From the NCBI GenBank assembly GCA_965277355.1, contig CBDICN010000002.1, positions 62,001 through 126,000 on the forward strand: a stretch of DNA of 64,000 bases, in the 5' to 3' direction. Source of the stretch: RH-AL1 sp965277355 (GTDB taxonomy: Bacteria > Pseudomonadota > Alphaproteobacteria > Rhizobiales > Beijerinckiaceae). Below are positions 1 through 13,986 of this stretch, one piece after another. The translations under genes were made by a program, and so were the position numbers. The notes under the pieces are model-generated. The model searched no databases, was not told the origin of the DNA, and saw only the letters and a list, made by a program, of their open reading frames with translations. How positions within the stretch are numbered: the stretch's first letter is position 1; every line of letters begins with the position of its first letter.

Positions 1-227
1 CGACCCATCGAGTCGCCGGCGGCGGGCGTGACGTCGCGGTTCAACTGGATCCAATCCTTGGTTCCGACCGGAGCGAACGGTTTCAGCCCTGCCGTCGGCG
101 ACGGCGGCGGCCGCCACCCGCTCGAGATCGCGGGATCGTCCGGGGCAAGGAGAGAGTCCGGGCTCGCGAGCGCGCATGTGGCGAACGACAGCCCGACGAG
201 GGCGGCCAACGTGACGGTGAAGCGCAT
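1..227 (-). CDS. Exported protein of unknown function, C-terminus cut by window edge
   Basis: Seen on the minus strand: an ATG at 225-227 opens a frame that runs off base 1, so only about 75 residues are visible. The N-terminus, MRFTVTLAALVGLSFATCALA, is a typical Sec signal peptide with a likely cleavage after ALA. The mature part is proline-rich and contains an LKPFAPVGTKDWIQLN stretch that I do not recognise. It lies downstream of, and in the same direction as, the Cys/His-rich exported protein at 392-811, so a shared metal-related role is possible, but that is inference only. Confidence 0.5.
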   Translation of the reverse strand, partial: MRFTVTLAALVGLSFATCALASPDSLLAPDDPAISSGWRPPPSPTAGLKPFAPVGTKDWIQLNRDVTPAAGDSMG

Positions 228-391
228 TGTCGACTCCGGGGATGCACGCGGCGTCCCGTATGGCGGGACGCGCTGAGGATCCGAATGGGAGGCCAGCCGA
301 ACGGCGCGGCGGCGTGCTCCCAGCTGTCTAGCGGCGTGCGGCGACCTCGCGGCCTTGCGCACGTCCGCGGCGGATCATCATCCGCCGCCGA

Positions 392-811
392 TCAGGCGGC
401 TATGGGAGGTCGCTTGGGAAGGCCGAGAACCGTATCGGTTCGGCGCAGGTCGCCCGCGAGGAGCGGCATCGCGGCCGGGAGGGAGTCTCGTTCCGAGAAC
501 CCGGCCGCGGCCAGGGGAGAAAAACAAGTTGGTCCGCAGCAAGCCGCGTCGCAACACTTCCCGCCATGATGCGAGGGGCAGTGCCGCTCATGTTCGGCAT
601 GGCCGGAGATCGCCGGGGCGTCGACCGCGTTGCTCGTCATCAGGCCGGCGGCGTGATGATGCCCATGGACAGTGTGGGTCGCGGCAACAGTGTGGATCGC
701 GGCGTTGGCATGGTGATGCGCGGCGGCGGCCATGGTCGGGTGCACCGCCATCGACAGCATCGCCACGATCATCAGAAAGCCGCGGAACAGCCGCACGCGT
801 CGGACCCCCAT
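392..811 (-). CDS. Cys/His-rich exported protein (DUF2946/CopL-like)
   Basis: About 139 residues from the ATG at 809-811. That start places a hydrophobic signal segment (MGVRRVRLFRGFLMIVAMLS) at the N-terminus; the same frame is open further upstream. The mature part has a histidine-rich stretch (HHHANAAIHTVAATHTVHGHHH) and a cysteine cluster (CPSHHGGKCCDAACCGPTC). Small periplasmic proteins of this composition are often found in copper-handling loci and resemble DUF2946/CopL proteins. The family call is by motif resemblance only; metal binding is inferred from composition. Confidence 0.55.
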   Translation of the reverse strand: MGVRRVRLFRGFLMIVAMLSMAVHPTMAAAAHHHANAAIHTVAATHTVHGHHHAAGLMTSNAVDAPAISGHAEHERHCPSHHGGKCCDAACCGPTCFSPLAAAGFSERDSLPAAMPLLAGDLRRTDTVLGLPKRPPIAA

Positions 812-1030
812 GCCGGCGCAAGGGTTGGCACGCCCGAGGGTTTCCCGCAAGATCGCTTTCGTCACACCGATCGACTGCTTGCAGCATCGATGGACGCCGA
901 CACGCTCGAAGCAGACGCCGAGATCGATGCGGGCGGCGGGGATTTTCCGCCGCCGCTTTTGCACCGCCTCATGGACGCGCCCGCGTCATCGGCCTAAGTC
1001 ACACATTCCTTTCGCAGCCGAAGGGCATTC

Positions 1031-3318
<2,288 letters not shown>

Positions 3319-3322
<4 letters not shown>

Positions 3323-3855
3323 AGCTGCGGTTCGGCATCGATGCCGCGGCGCACGAGCGCATCAGGCAGACGCTCGACGGCATCTGCCTGGAGCCACCGA
3401 CGGGGCGGCGGCTGTCCTACGTCTATCTTGATACGCCCGAGAGGGTGCTGGCCGAACGCGGCGTGGCCCTGCGCTTCCGCCGTAGCGTCGCGATCGGCAT
3501 CTCGTCGCCGCGCCGGCCCTGGCGGCGTCAGGAGCTCTGGCCCAAGGACAAGCCGGGCAAATCGCTGAAGACGCTCGGTGTGAGGCGGCTCAAGCAGCGC
3601 CTCGACGCCACCTTCAGCGTGCGCATCGATCGCTGGACCTGGATCATCGACGACGGCCTCGCGGCGGTGTCGCTCGATCGCAGCGAGATCTCGACAGGCG
3701 CCCGTTGCGAGAGCTTCGACGAGCTGCGCTTCGTGTGTAAGAAGAAGCACCTCGACGCCGTCATGCACTTCGCGGTGGAACTCGGCGCGATCCATCTCGC
3801 GGCGCGCCGCGCCCGCGAGCGCGGCCAGGCGCTGCTCGGTGCCTCACCAGCCTAG
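3319..3855 (+). CDS. CYTH-domain-like protein
   Basis: 178 residues. The start is the GTG that overlaps the maeB stop (GTGA), giving VKLRFGIDAAAHERIRQ. The body follows the CYTH (triphosphate tunnel) pattern: YVYLDTPERVLAERGVALRFRR, a WRRQELWPK strand, and a basic C-terminus (LAARRARERGQALL) where CYTH proteins carry their conserved SKAERG-like segment. The family's N-terminal ExExK signature is replaced by KLRFGID, so catalysis is doubtful. It overlaps the oppositely oriented methyltransferase gene by 12 bp at its end. The substrate is unknown. Confidence 0.65.
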
Positions 3856-4599
3856 CGGCGCCTCTCCCCGGTGGAGGCGCTCGGCCTCGTCCGTGAAGGC
3901 GTCGCCCTGGTGAAGCACCAGCGGCGGCGCGATCGCGAACGGTGCGCGACTGCCTTTGCTCGCCCGCAGGATGATGCGATTTGCCGCTTCGCCCACCCGC
4001 GGATGGACCGCCGTCAACGTCACGGCGCCGGCCCGGCGGCCAAGGGGGGCGAGGAGCTCCGGGAGCGCGCGGGCGCGATGGATGACGATCAGCAGCCCCT
4101 TCTCGACGAGCAGGTCGAGGCAGCCGGCGATCCAAGCGGAGAGCGTGGCGTCGGAGCGCAGCGCGTGAGCCGCCCGGCGGCCGGGATTCGGCGAGAGCCT
4201 CACGCGTGTCGGGTCATGGAACGGCGGGTTGGTGACTACGATGTCCGCGTTGCCCGGGAGCGTCGTGCGGCCCTCGCGCGAGAGCACGTCGCAGGCGGCG
4301 ACGGTCACGCGGTCGGCCATTGCGTTCTCGCTGATGTTCGCTCTCGCGAGCGCCGCCGAGGCCTCGTCCACCTCCACAAGGCACACCCGCACGGCCGGGC
4401 AGGCCAACGCCACGCCGAGGCCCGCAACCCCGACGCCGGCGCCGATGTCGTAGACGAGCCCGGCGCAGTCGCGCGGCACGGCGGCGGCAAGAAGCACGGC
4501 ATCGGTGCCCGAGCGGTGGCCACACGCGGGCTGGGTGACGATCAGCCTCCCGCCGAAGAACGCGTCGCGGGTGACGGCGGACGCATCCGCCTCAGCCAT
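3844..4599 (-). CDS. tRNA1(Val) (adenine37-N6)-methyltransferase-like, TrmN6 family
   Basis: 251 residues from the ATG at 4597-4599, chosen because it overlaps the end of the upstream DUF2007 gene and gives MAEADASAVTRDAFFGGRL, a typical family start. The SAM-binding motif I region is VYDIGAGVGVAGLGVA, the acidic motif II is CLVEVDEASAALARANI, and the catalytic motif is NPPFHDP, diagnostic of N6-adenine methyltransferases. The related E. coli enzyme modifies A37 of tRNA1(Val). It forms a two-gene operon with DUF2007, divergent from the polyprenyl synthase. The exact RNA target here is inferred. Confidence 0.8.
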   Translation of the reverse strand: MAEADASAVTRDAFFGGRLIVTQPACGHRSGTDAVLLAAAVPRDCAGLVYDIGAGVGVAGLGVALACPAVRVCLVEVDEASAALARANISENAMADRVTVAACDVLSREGRTTLPGNADIVVTNPPFHDPTRVRLSPNPGRRAAHALRSDATLSAWIAGCLDLLVEKGLLIVIHRARALPELLAPLGRRAGAVTLTAVHPRVGEAANRIILRASKGSRAPFAIAPPLVLHQGDAFTDEAERLHRGEAPLGW

Positions 4600-4816
4600 C
4601 GCGCAGCAGCGCGAGGAGGCCCGCCTCGTGAAGTGCCAGACGCGCGCGGTAAAGATCGTCGCCGTCAATCATCAGACGTCGCGGCAGGAAGCCCAACGAG
4701 CCCTCGACCGCGCTCATGTACTGGTCGGCGACGAAGACCCCGATGTCGTACTCGGCCATCAGCGCCTCCACCCGCGAGATCAGCACGAGATCGTTGGTGC
4801 GCAGAAGTTCGATCAT
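4592..4816 (-). CDS. DUF2007 domain protein
   Basis: 74 residues. The start at 4816 is supported by an AGGGG ribosome-binding site about 7 nt upstream; the frame extends further upstream without one. The protein begins MIELLRTNDLVLISRVEALM and continues FVADQYMSAVEGSLGFLPRRL, the standard DUF2007 pattern (putative signal-transducing, ferredoxin-like fold). It overlaps the downstream methyltransferase start by 8 bp, so the two are translationally coupled. The molecular function of DUF2007 is not established. Confidence 0.8.
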   Translation of the reverse strand: MIELLRTNDLVLISRVEALMAEYDIGVFVADQYMSAVEGSLGFLPRRLMIDGDDLYRARLALHEAGLLALLRDG

Positions 4817-4973
4817 GGCCGGCCCCTCGCGTGCGGGCACATCTTGCATGGGGTCCCTCCCGTCGCAAGAGCGGGGGAGCGGCCGCTGCGAGCCGCAGGG
4901 CGCGCCACAATGAGGCGGTTGCAGTGGCCTCCGCCCGGCTCTAAGTACCCAAGCGTTGGTGCGGAGTTCAAAC

Positions 4974-5987
4974 GTGGGCGTCGTCATTCCCTTCGAAGAG
5001 AAAGCACCCGAACCCGGCATTCTCGCTCTGATGACCCTCGCGGCGCCGGACATGGCGCGGGTCGATCAGACGATCCTGTCGCGGGCGGCGTCCCACGTCT
5101 CGATGATCCCTGACGTCGCGCAACACCTGATCGCGTCCGGCGGCAAGCGGCTGCGTCCGATGCTGACGCTCGCCACCGCAGCGTTGTGCGGCTACGCGGG
5201 CATCGGCCACATCAAGCTCGCCGCCTCGGTCGAGTTCATGCACACCGCGACCCTGCTCCACGACGACGTCGTCGACGAGAGCGACATGCGTCGCGGCAAA
5301 CTCGCCGCCCGCATGCTGTGGGGCAACGAGGCGAGCGTGCTCGTCGGCGACTTCCTGCTCGGGCAGGCGTTCAAGATGATGGTCGAAGTCGGCTCGCTGC
5401 CGTGCCTCGACGTGCTGTCCTCCTCGGCCGTGGTGATCGCCGAGGGCGAGGTGATGCAGCTTTCCGCCGCCAAGGACACCCAGACGAGCGAAGACGATTA
5501 TCTCGCAGTCATCCGCGCCAAAACCGCCGCCCTGTTCGGCGCCGCCTGCGAGGTCGGGGCGATCCTCGGCGCGCGGCCGAAGGCGGAGATCGCCGCCTGC
5601 CGCAGCTACGGCCTCAACCTCGGCATCGCCTTCCAGCTGATCGACGATGCGCTCGACTACGGCGGGACCCCCGCCAAGCTCGGCAAGAACGTCGGCGACG
5701 ATTTCCGCGAGGGCAAGATCACCCTGCCTGTGGTGCTCGCCTTCCGCCGCGGGTCCGAGAAGGAGCGCGCGTTCTGGCGCCGCACGCTGGAGACGGGCGA
5801 GATCGGCGAGGAGGACATCGAGTTGGCGATGATCTTGCTGCGCAAGCATCGCGCCCTGGAAGATACGATCGAACGCGCCCGGCACTACGGGGCGATGGCG
5901 CGCGACGCGCTCGAGCTCTTTCCCGCTTCCGACTGGAAGCACGCGCTCATCGACGTCGTCGATTTCTGCATCAGCCGCTCGCACTGA
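4974..5987 (+). CDS. ispB: Long-chain polyprenyl diphosphate synthase (quinone side chain)
   Basis: 337 residues. It elongates farnesyl or geranylgeranyl diphosphate with isopentenyl units, making the ubiquinone tail (octa- or decaprenyl, not distinguishable here). The first aspartate-rich motif is LLHDDVVDESDMRRG, the second is LIDDALDYGG, and GGKRLRPMLTLA is the conserved substrate-binding segment. I chose the GTG at 4974 (VGVVIPFEEK), which has a GGAG site 7 nt upstream. The frame is also open from a TTG at 4956, but that lies over the ribosome-binding site. It is divergent from the DUF2007/methyltransferase pair. Confidence 0.92.
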   Translation: MGVVIPFEEKAPEPGILALMTLAAPDMARVDQTILSRAASHVSMIPDVAQHLIASGGKRLRPMLTLATAALCGYAGIGHIKLAASVEFMHTATLLHDDVVDESDMRRGKLAARMLWGNEASVLVGDFLLGQAFKMMVEVGSLPCLDVLSSSAVVIAEGEVMQLSAAKDTQTSEDDYLAVIRAKTAALFGAACEVGAILGARPKAEIAACRSYGLNLGIAFQLIDDALDYGGTPAKLGKNVGDDFREGKITLPVVLAFRRGSEKERAFWRRTLETGEIGEEDIELAMILLRKHRALEDTIERARHYGAMARDALELFPASDWKHALIDVVDFCISRSH

Positions 5988-6209
5988 GGCGGATGTCCCT
6001 GCGCTGCTCGCCGCGTTCCGGCGCGCACAGCGGCGTCCAGTGATCCACCACATCGTTGCCGTCTCAATGCCGAAATGGCGCGCTCAGCCAAATCGCGGAG
6101 CTGGTGCAGCCGTTTCAGCGAGGCGTAGAGCGTGCCGGACGATCGGCCGCGGAGAGCAGTCCGGGTTCGTCCCCGGCCTTTGCGTCGGTTGAACACCGCC
6201 CGCCAGCGC

Positions 6210-6404
6210 CCGATCCGGCGTGGCACCGAAGCACCCTATACCGCCATTTCGCTCAACGCTCCGACTCGGTCGCCGTCTTCCGTCACGAGGTCGACGCATG
6301 CGCGGACGCCGCCCCGGCGTTGGCAGCCGAGCATGGGCCGGCCGAGGCGCTGGCGCGGTGGATGCAAAGCTACGCGGCCCTAGTCCTCGAACCGGCACAA
6401 GGCG
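6210..6404 (+). pseudogene. Remnant of a TetR-family regulator
   Basis: From about 6230 the plus strand reads TLYRHFAQRSDSVAVFRHEV followed by a helical stretch with APALAAEHGPAEALARWMQ. This matches the end of a TetR helix-turn-helix and the start of the ligand-binding domain. No intact N-terminal DNA-binding helix can be read in the same frame: the expected RxGVG segment appears in another frame just upstream, so at least one frameshift is present. The C-terminal half is missing, and the fragment runs into the stop of the oppositely oriented cell-wall hydrolase. The rest of the 5988-6404 gap holds nothing I recognise. Confidence 0.5.
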
Positions 6405-7613
6405 TCACGTCTGCCCCGACCGCAGCTTGTAGAAGACATGGTGACCGATCACGTCCATCTTCACCAGCCTTCGCGCCCAGCCGGGCCGCACGTATTTGGC
6501 GTGGTAGTGCGTGGCTCCGCCGACGTCGGACAGGTAGGTCCGGCCCAAGAGAACCTCGTCGGCGATGCGCACCGCGGTGTGCCAGGCCGCCGCCTCGGTG
6601 ATCCGCAGCGACTTGCCTTCGCAGGCGAAGGAGAACTGGCAGGCCTTATAGTGCGTGCGGTTCTGGTAGACGACGCCGCAGATCGAGGCGGGATAGAGCC
6701 CGGAGGTCGCGCGGTTCAAGACGACCTGCGCCACCGCCGCCTGCCCCTGTTCCGGTTCGCTGCGCGATTCGAAGTAGACCGCCTCCGCGAGGCACTTGCG
6801 CTCGCGCGCGCCGCGCTCGCCGGCAAGCAGCGCCGCGTAGTTCGGCTGGCTTCCGGCGCGAGGCACGAGCGTCGCGTTCTGGCTCGGGACCGGGCCGATC
6901 GCGAAGGTCGCCTCCACCGGCGTGTCGTCGGCCTGTGCCGGCGTTGTCGAGGAGAGCGCGTCGGCCCGCGACACCTTCGGGGTCGCGCCCTGGTCGAGGC
7001 GTTCCTTGGCGGAGGCCGTCATCATCGCGCTCGTCGCACCCGTCACGGGCGCGGCCTCCTGCGGGTCCTCGCCGTCGGCCCAGGGCGCGAAGGAGGTGCT
7101 GCCGTCGAGCGGATTGCCCTCGTCCTGCAGCGAGAAGCTGGCGGCCGGCAGCGCATCGTCGTGCGGCGCGATCAGCCGGCTCGCGCGCAGGCTCGCCAGG
7201 CCGCCCGGCCGGCGCAGCTGCGTGTCGAAGGTGGGACGCAGCCCGATCTTCGGGTCGCCCTTGTGGGTGCGGTCGATGATTGGGAAGGCGCCGGCCCCGC
7301 GCTTGAGATCGCGTCGCGGCTCGATCTCGTCGGTCATCTGCCTGTAGTCGTCCGGGGTGCCGAGATCGAAGCTGATCGGCATCAGCACATGCTCGTCGTC
7401 GAGGCCGAGGCCGCCGAACTCGCCGGTCAGCGCCAGCGATCGCACCGGGATGAGGTCGTCGGGCTGCCCGACCGCCGTGGCCGACATGGCGGCGATCATG
7501 CCCCCGACGGTGCCGTTCTGCCCGGCATCGGCGGTGATCGAGACGAGAAGCCCCACGCCGAGGCACCACGGCGCGATCACGCCGACCGCCCAGTTCAAGC
7601 GCGAACGCCTCAT
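6405..7613 (-). CDS. Cell wall hydrolase, SleB-type (Hydrolase_2 domain)
   Basis: 402 residues from the ATG at 7611-7613, which has a GGGGTAGGCGG purine-rich site just upstream. A membrane anchor or signal segment lies at about residues 8-26 (WAVGVIAPWCLGVGLLVSI), then a long low-conservation periplasmic linker. The C-terminal SleB domain covers the last 130 residues (CLAEAVYFESRSEPEQGQ, containing the conserved catalytic-type Glu, then QVVLNRATSGLYPASICGVVYQN). Such enzymes cleave peptidoglycan, and in non-sporulating alphaproteobacteria they act in cell-wall remodelling. Transcribed alone. Confidence 0.82.
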   Translation of the reverse strand: MRRSRLNWAVGVIAPWCLGVGLLVSITADAGQNGTVGGMIAAMSATAVGQPDDLIPVRSLALTGEFGGLGLDDEHVLMPISFDLGTPDDYRQMTDEIEPRRDLKRGAGAFPIIDRTHKGDPKIGLRPTFDTQLRRPGGLASLRASRLIAPHDDALPAASFSLQDEGNPLDGSTSFAPWADGEDPQEAAPVTGATSAMMTASAKERLDQGATPKVSRADALSSTTPAQADDTPVEATFAIGPVPSQNATLVPRAGSQPNYAALLAGERGARERKCLAEAVYFESRSEPEQGQAAVAQVVLNRATSGLYPASICGVVYQNRTHYKACQFSFACEGKSLRITEAAAWHTAVRIADEVLLGRTYLSDVGGATHYHAKYVRPGWARRLVKMDVIGHHVFYKLRSGQT

Positions 7614-7778
7614 ACGCCGCCTACCCCCGCGAAAGCCACAAGACACAGCTCGGCTTTATCGCCCTGCAAGCTTAGGGGAGGGTTACGAAACGGGGAGAGG
7701 CAAATGTGTCAATCCGGAACAGGCGCTTGACCGCTCCCGGCTGCTTCGTCACCCTCGACGCCAACGATGGAGACGACG

Positions 7779-8249
7779 ATGAGCGAGAGCCGGCCACCCT
7801 TCCCGCCCTTCGACAAGGAGAGCGCCGCCAAGAAGGCGCGCGGCGCCGAAGATGCCTGGAACGGCCGCGACCCTCACAAGGTGGCGCTCGCCTACACGGA
7901 GGATTCGCAGTGGCGCAATCGCTCCGAGTTCTTCACCGGTCGCGCGGCCATCGTCGCGTTCCTGACCCGCAAGTGGCAGCACGAGCTCGACTACAAGCTC
8001 ATCAAGGAAGTATGGGCCTTCCACGGCAACCGCATCGCGGCGCGCTTCTGCTACGAGTCGCGCGACGGCTCGGGCCAGTGGTTCCGGTCCTACGGCAACG
8101 AGCAATGGGACTTCGCCGAGAACGGCCTGATGGCCCGCCGACAGGCCTCCATCAACGACCTGCCGATCAAGGAAAGCGAGCGCAAGTTCACCTGGGAGGG
8201 TCCGCGCCGCCCCGATGATTTTCCGGGGCTGACGGAGCTAGGGCTTTAG
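7779..8249 (+). CDS. DUF1348 / nuclear transport factor 2-like protein
   Basis: 156 residues from the ATG at 7779, preceded by GGAG six bases upstream; an ATG four codons earlier lacks a ribosome-binding site. The sequence (GAEDAWNGRDPHKVALAYTEDSQWRNRSEFFTGR, then ARFCYESRDGSGQWFRSYGNE) is characteristic of DUF1348, a SnoaL/NTF2-like cone fold often detected as a nuclear transport factor 2 family protein. No catalytic role is established. It converges on ppdK. Confidence 0.82.
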   Translation: MSESRPPFPPFDKESAAKKARGAEDAWNGRDPHKVALAYTEDSQWRNRSEFFTGRAAIVAFLTRKWQHELDYKLIKEVWAFHGNRIAARFCYESRDGSGQWFRSYGNEQWDFAENGLMARRQASINDLPIKESERKFTWEGPRRPDDFPGLTELGL

Positions 8250-8413
8250 ACTCAATTTGTCGTCAAGGGCGAGGCCGCGATCCCTGCATGGCGAGGAGCG
8301 CCGCAGGCGCATCGCGAGGGCTACACGAAGCGAGAGCGCGAGACCGCCTCGCGGTTCAAGTCAACCTGCGGCCTCCTTACCAAGGGGTGTTTGAGGACCA
8401 GAGCCGCGTTGCG

Positions 8414-11080
<2,667 letters not shown>

Positions 11081-11113
11081 AGCTGCGTTGCCCCCGGCGA
11101 TACGACCCGCATA

Positions 11114-11695
11114 TCACGCATGGCTCCGCAACCTCAATCCGAAGCCGATCCACATCATACCGGTGAAGAGGAGATCGACGCCCAACAGCGTGCCGAGGAT
11201 GACGAAGCCGTTCATTGGCCATCCGAGAATAATGAACAAGCCAACGAGTATTGTCACGACTCCGCCGAGGACTACCATCGTCCGCGCGTGCGAGACCATA
11301 TGCGATCCGATGTAGATGCGAATCGTGCCGGCCACGACCATCGCCGCGCCGAGCATCAGCGTCAGGATGATGGCGGCGTGCAGAGGCTGGGCCAGCGCGA
11401 AGGCTCCGGCCACCACGTAGAACAGTCCGGCGGCGATCCATAGAAAGAAGCGGCCCCAGGTCTTCGCGCCCACGCCGACGACGATCTCGCCGCCGCCGGC
11501 CACGATCATGAAGACTGCGATGATGTAGACCGTGACGATGGTTGCGTGGACGGCCATCGCGAGGGCGGCGACGCCGAGCACCACGGTGAGAACGCCGAGC
11601 GCCGCGAACCACCCCCAGCGGTGGCGCAGTTGTGCCATTGCGGTCCCGAGCGCCGTTCCGCTGGGACGCTGCCTCTCTGGCAAGGTCGACGGCAT
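11114..11695 (-). CDS. HdeD-like membrane protein
   Basis: 193 residues from the ATG at 11693-11695, preceded by GGGAGAG four bases upstream; the frame is open further upstream without a good site. After a short polar N-terminus there are about six transmembrane helices in three pairs (WFAALGVLTVVLGVAALAMA, TVYIIAVFMIVAGG, FFLWIAAGLFYVVAGAF and others), the DUF308/HdeD repeat pattern. In enterobacteria HdeD is linked to acid resistance; here the role is unknown. Divergent from dxs. Confidence 0.8.
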   Translation of the reverse strand: MPSTLPERQRPSGTALGTAMAQLRHRWGWFAALGVLTVVLGVAALAMAVHATIVTVYIIAVFMIVAGGGEIVVGVGAKTWGRFFLWIAAGLFYVVAGAFALAQPLHAAIILTLMLGAAMVVAGTIRIYIGSHMVSHARTMVVLGGVVTILVGLFIILGWPMNGFVILGTLLGVDLLFTGMMWIGFGLRLRSHA

Positions 11696-12057
11696 AGACT
11701 CTCCCGGGGTTGCGCTCTGGATAGGCTCCGAGATAAACAATCCCCCGCTTGTCGAAGTTCCGGGGTCCACGCCGCGAGCGGAGGCGGCCCGGTACGTCCC
11801 GGCGACGGCTGCTGACGAGCAAGCGCGTCCGGAAGCCAGCGCGTTGGCAGCGGGTCATGACCGATCAGCGGTGTGACGGCAAAGTCGCAATCGGTTCGAC
11901 ACTGCCTCGGTCGCGTTGCCGCGTCCGGGCAAGTCCGGTATTCAGCCCGGTGGTCCGCCGATCGCCGCCGCGGACCGTCGGAACCATCTGCTCGCGCCCT
12001 TGCGGTGAGCCCTGGCGGACGCGACGACCGGCGCAGATGTGATCGAAAGAGGTGAAT
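11696..12057. other. Divergent intergenic region between the HdeD-like gene and dxs
   Basis: 362 bp between two divergent starts, so it should hold both promoters. I could not identify convincing -35/-10 boxes, an operator or a conserved small gene. The only clear signal is the AGAGG ribosome-binding site for dxs at 12048-12052. Confidence 0.4.
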
Positions 12058-13986
12058 GTGACCAAATCCTCCAGGACTCCTCTTCTCGACACGATCGCGA
12101 CGCCGCACGACCTCCGTAAGCTCGGCGAGAGCGACCTGCATCAGGTCGCCGACGAGCTGCGGACCGAGACGGTCGACGCGGTGTCGGTGACGGGCGGCCA
12201 CCTTGGAGCGGGCCTTGGCGTCGTCGAGCTGACGGTCGCGCTGCACTACGTGTTCAACACCCCTGACGACCGCGTGATCTGGGACGTCGGACACCAGGCC
12301 TATCCTCACAAGATCCTGACCGGTCGGCGCGACCGCATCCGCACCTTGCGCAAGGGCGGCGGCCTGTCGGGCTTCACCAAGCGTACCGAGAGCGAATACG
12401 ACCCCTTCGGCGCGGCCCACTCGTCGACGTCGATCTCGGCCGGCCTCGGCATGGCGGTGGCAAACAGCCTCTCGCACAGGGACAAGGCCAACGTCATCGC
12501 CGTCATCGGCGACGGCGCGATGTCGGCCGGCATGGCTTATGAAGCGATGAACAACGCCGGCGCGATGCACGCGCGCCTCATCGTCATTCTCAACGACAAC
12601 GAGATGTCGATCGCCCCGCCCGCCGGCGCGTTATCGGCCTATCTCGCCCGGCTCGTGTCCGGAGGCACCTACCGCACCGTGCGCGAGGCAGCCAAGCAAC
12701 TCGGCCGCCACCTGCCGAAGTTCGTCTACGACCGCGCCCGCAAGACAGAGGAGTTCGCCCGCAACTTCTGGTCGGGCGGCACGATGTTCGAGGAGCTGGG
12801 CTTCTACTACGTCGGCCCGATCGACGGCCATAACCTCGACCACCTGCTGCCGGTTTTAAAGAACGTGCGCGATGCCGAGACCGGGCCGATCCTGGTCCAC
12901 GTCGTGACCCAGAAGGGCAAGGGCTACGCGCCCGCCGAGGCCAACCACGAGAAGTACCACGCGGTCTCGACCTTCGACGTCGTCACCGGCACCCAGAACA
13001 AGCCGAAGGCCAACGCGCCGTCCTACACCAAGGTGTTCGCCGAGGCGCTGATCGCCGAGGCAAGGTCCGACGACAAAATCGTCGCGATCACCGCGGCGAT
13101 GCCGAACGGTACCGGGCTCGACCTGTTCGCCAAAACGTTCCCCGAGCGCACCTTCGACGTCGGTATCGCCGAGCAGCACGCGGTCACCTTCGCCGGCGGC
13201 CTCGCCACGGAAGGCTACAAGCCGTTCTGCGCGATCTACTCGACCTTCCTGCAGCGCGCCTACGACCAGGTCGTGCACGACATCGCGATCCAGAACCTGC
13301 CCGTCCGCTTCGCGATCGACCGCGCCGGGTTGGTGGGTGCCGACGGCGCGACGCATGCCGGCTCGTTCGACGTCTCCTATCTCGGCATCCTGCCGAACTT
13401 CGTGGTGATGGCGGCGGCCGACGAGGCCGAACTCGTCCACATGGTGGCCACCGCCGTCGCCCACGACGACGGCCCGATCGCCTTCCGATACCCGCGCGGC
13501 GAAGGCGTCGGCATCGAAATGCCGGCGGCCGGCGAGATTTTGGAAATCGGCAAGGGTCGCGTCGTGCGCGAAGGCAAGCAGGTCGCGATCCTCTCCTTCG
13601 GCACCCGGCTGAACGAGGCGATGCTGGCGGCCGAGGACCTGCAGAAGCACGGCGTCTCCACCACGGTCGCCGACGCCCGCTTCGCCAAGCCGCTCGACAT
13701 GGCGCTGATCCGCGATCTGGTGGCGAGCCACGAGGTGCTGATCACCATTGAGGAAGGCTCTGTCGGCGGCTTCGGCTCGTTCGTCCAGCAGGCGCTGATG
13801 GACGAGGGCGTGTTCGACCAGGGGCGGCTGAAGTTCCGCTCGATGGTTCTGCCCGACACCTTCATCGACCACGACAAGCCGGAGAAGCTTTACGCGAAGG
13901 CGGGTCTCGACGCGAAAGGCATCGTCAAGAAGATGCTCGACACGCTCGGGCAGGCGCAGGGCGTCGAGCGCAGCTTGAGCGCGTAG
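12058..13986 (+). CDS. dxs: 1-deoxy-D-xylulose-5-phosphate synthase
   Basis: 642 residues. It condenses pyruvate with glyceraldehyde 3-phosphate, the first step of the MEP isoprenoid pathway that feeds the polyprenyl synthase encoded at 4974-5987. Thiamin diphosphate and Mg binding: VIGDGAMSAGMAYEAMNNAG. The transketolase-type catalytic Glu lies in GIAEQHAVTFAGGLA, and the C-terminal domain contains EEGSVGGFGSFVQQAL. I chose the GTG at 12058 (VTKSSRTPLLDTI) because AGAGG lies 5 nt upstream; a GTG two codons earlier overlaps that site. Unlike many relatives, xseB is not adjacent but lies at 32960. Confidence 0.95.
   Translation: MTKSSRTPLLDTIATPHDLRKLGESDLHQVADELRTETVDAVSVTGGHLGAGLGVVELTVALHYVFNTPDDRVIWDVGHQAYPHKILTGRRDRIRTLRKGGGLSGFTKRTESEYDPFGAAHSSTSISAGLGMAVANSLSHRDKANVIAVIGDGAMSAGMAYEAMNNAGAMHARLIVILNDNEMSIAPPAGALSAYLARLVSGGTYRTVREAAKQLGRHLPKFVYDRARKTEEFARNFWSGGTMFEELGFYYVGPIDGHNLDHLLPVLKNVRDAETGPILVHVVTQKGKGYAPAEANHEKYHAVSTFDVVTGTQNKPKANAPSYTKVFAEALIAEARSDDKIVAITAAMPNGTGLDLFAKTFPERTFDVGIAEQHAVTFAGGLATEGYKPFCAIYSTFLQRAYDQVVHDIAIQNLPVRFAIDRAGLVGADGATHAGSFDVSYLGILPNFVVMAAADEAELVHMVATAVAHDDGPIAFRYPRGEGVGIEMPAAGEILEIGKGRVVREGKQVAILSFGTRLNEAMLAAEDLQKHGVSTTVADARFAKPLDMALIRDLVASHEVLITIEEGSVGGFGSFVQQALMDEGVFDQGRLKFRSMVLPDTFIDHDKPEKLYAKAGLDAKGIVKKMLDTLGQAQGVERSLSA

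Noticed and set aside
5885..6226. Minus-strand open frame overlapping the 3' end of the polyprenyl synthase gene
   Set aside because: A transposase-like look (HQLRDLAERAISALRR) was considered, but it matches no motif I can name and overlaps a certain gene.
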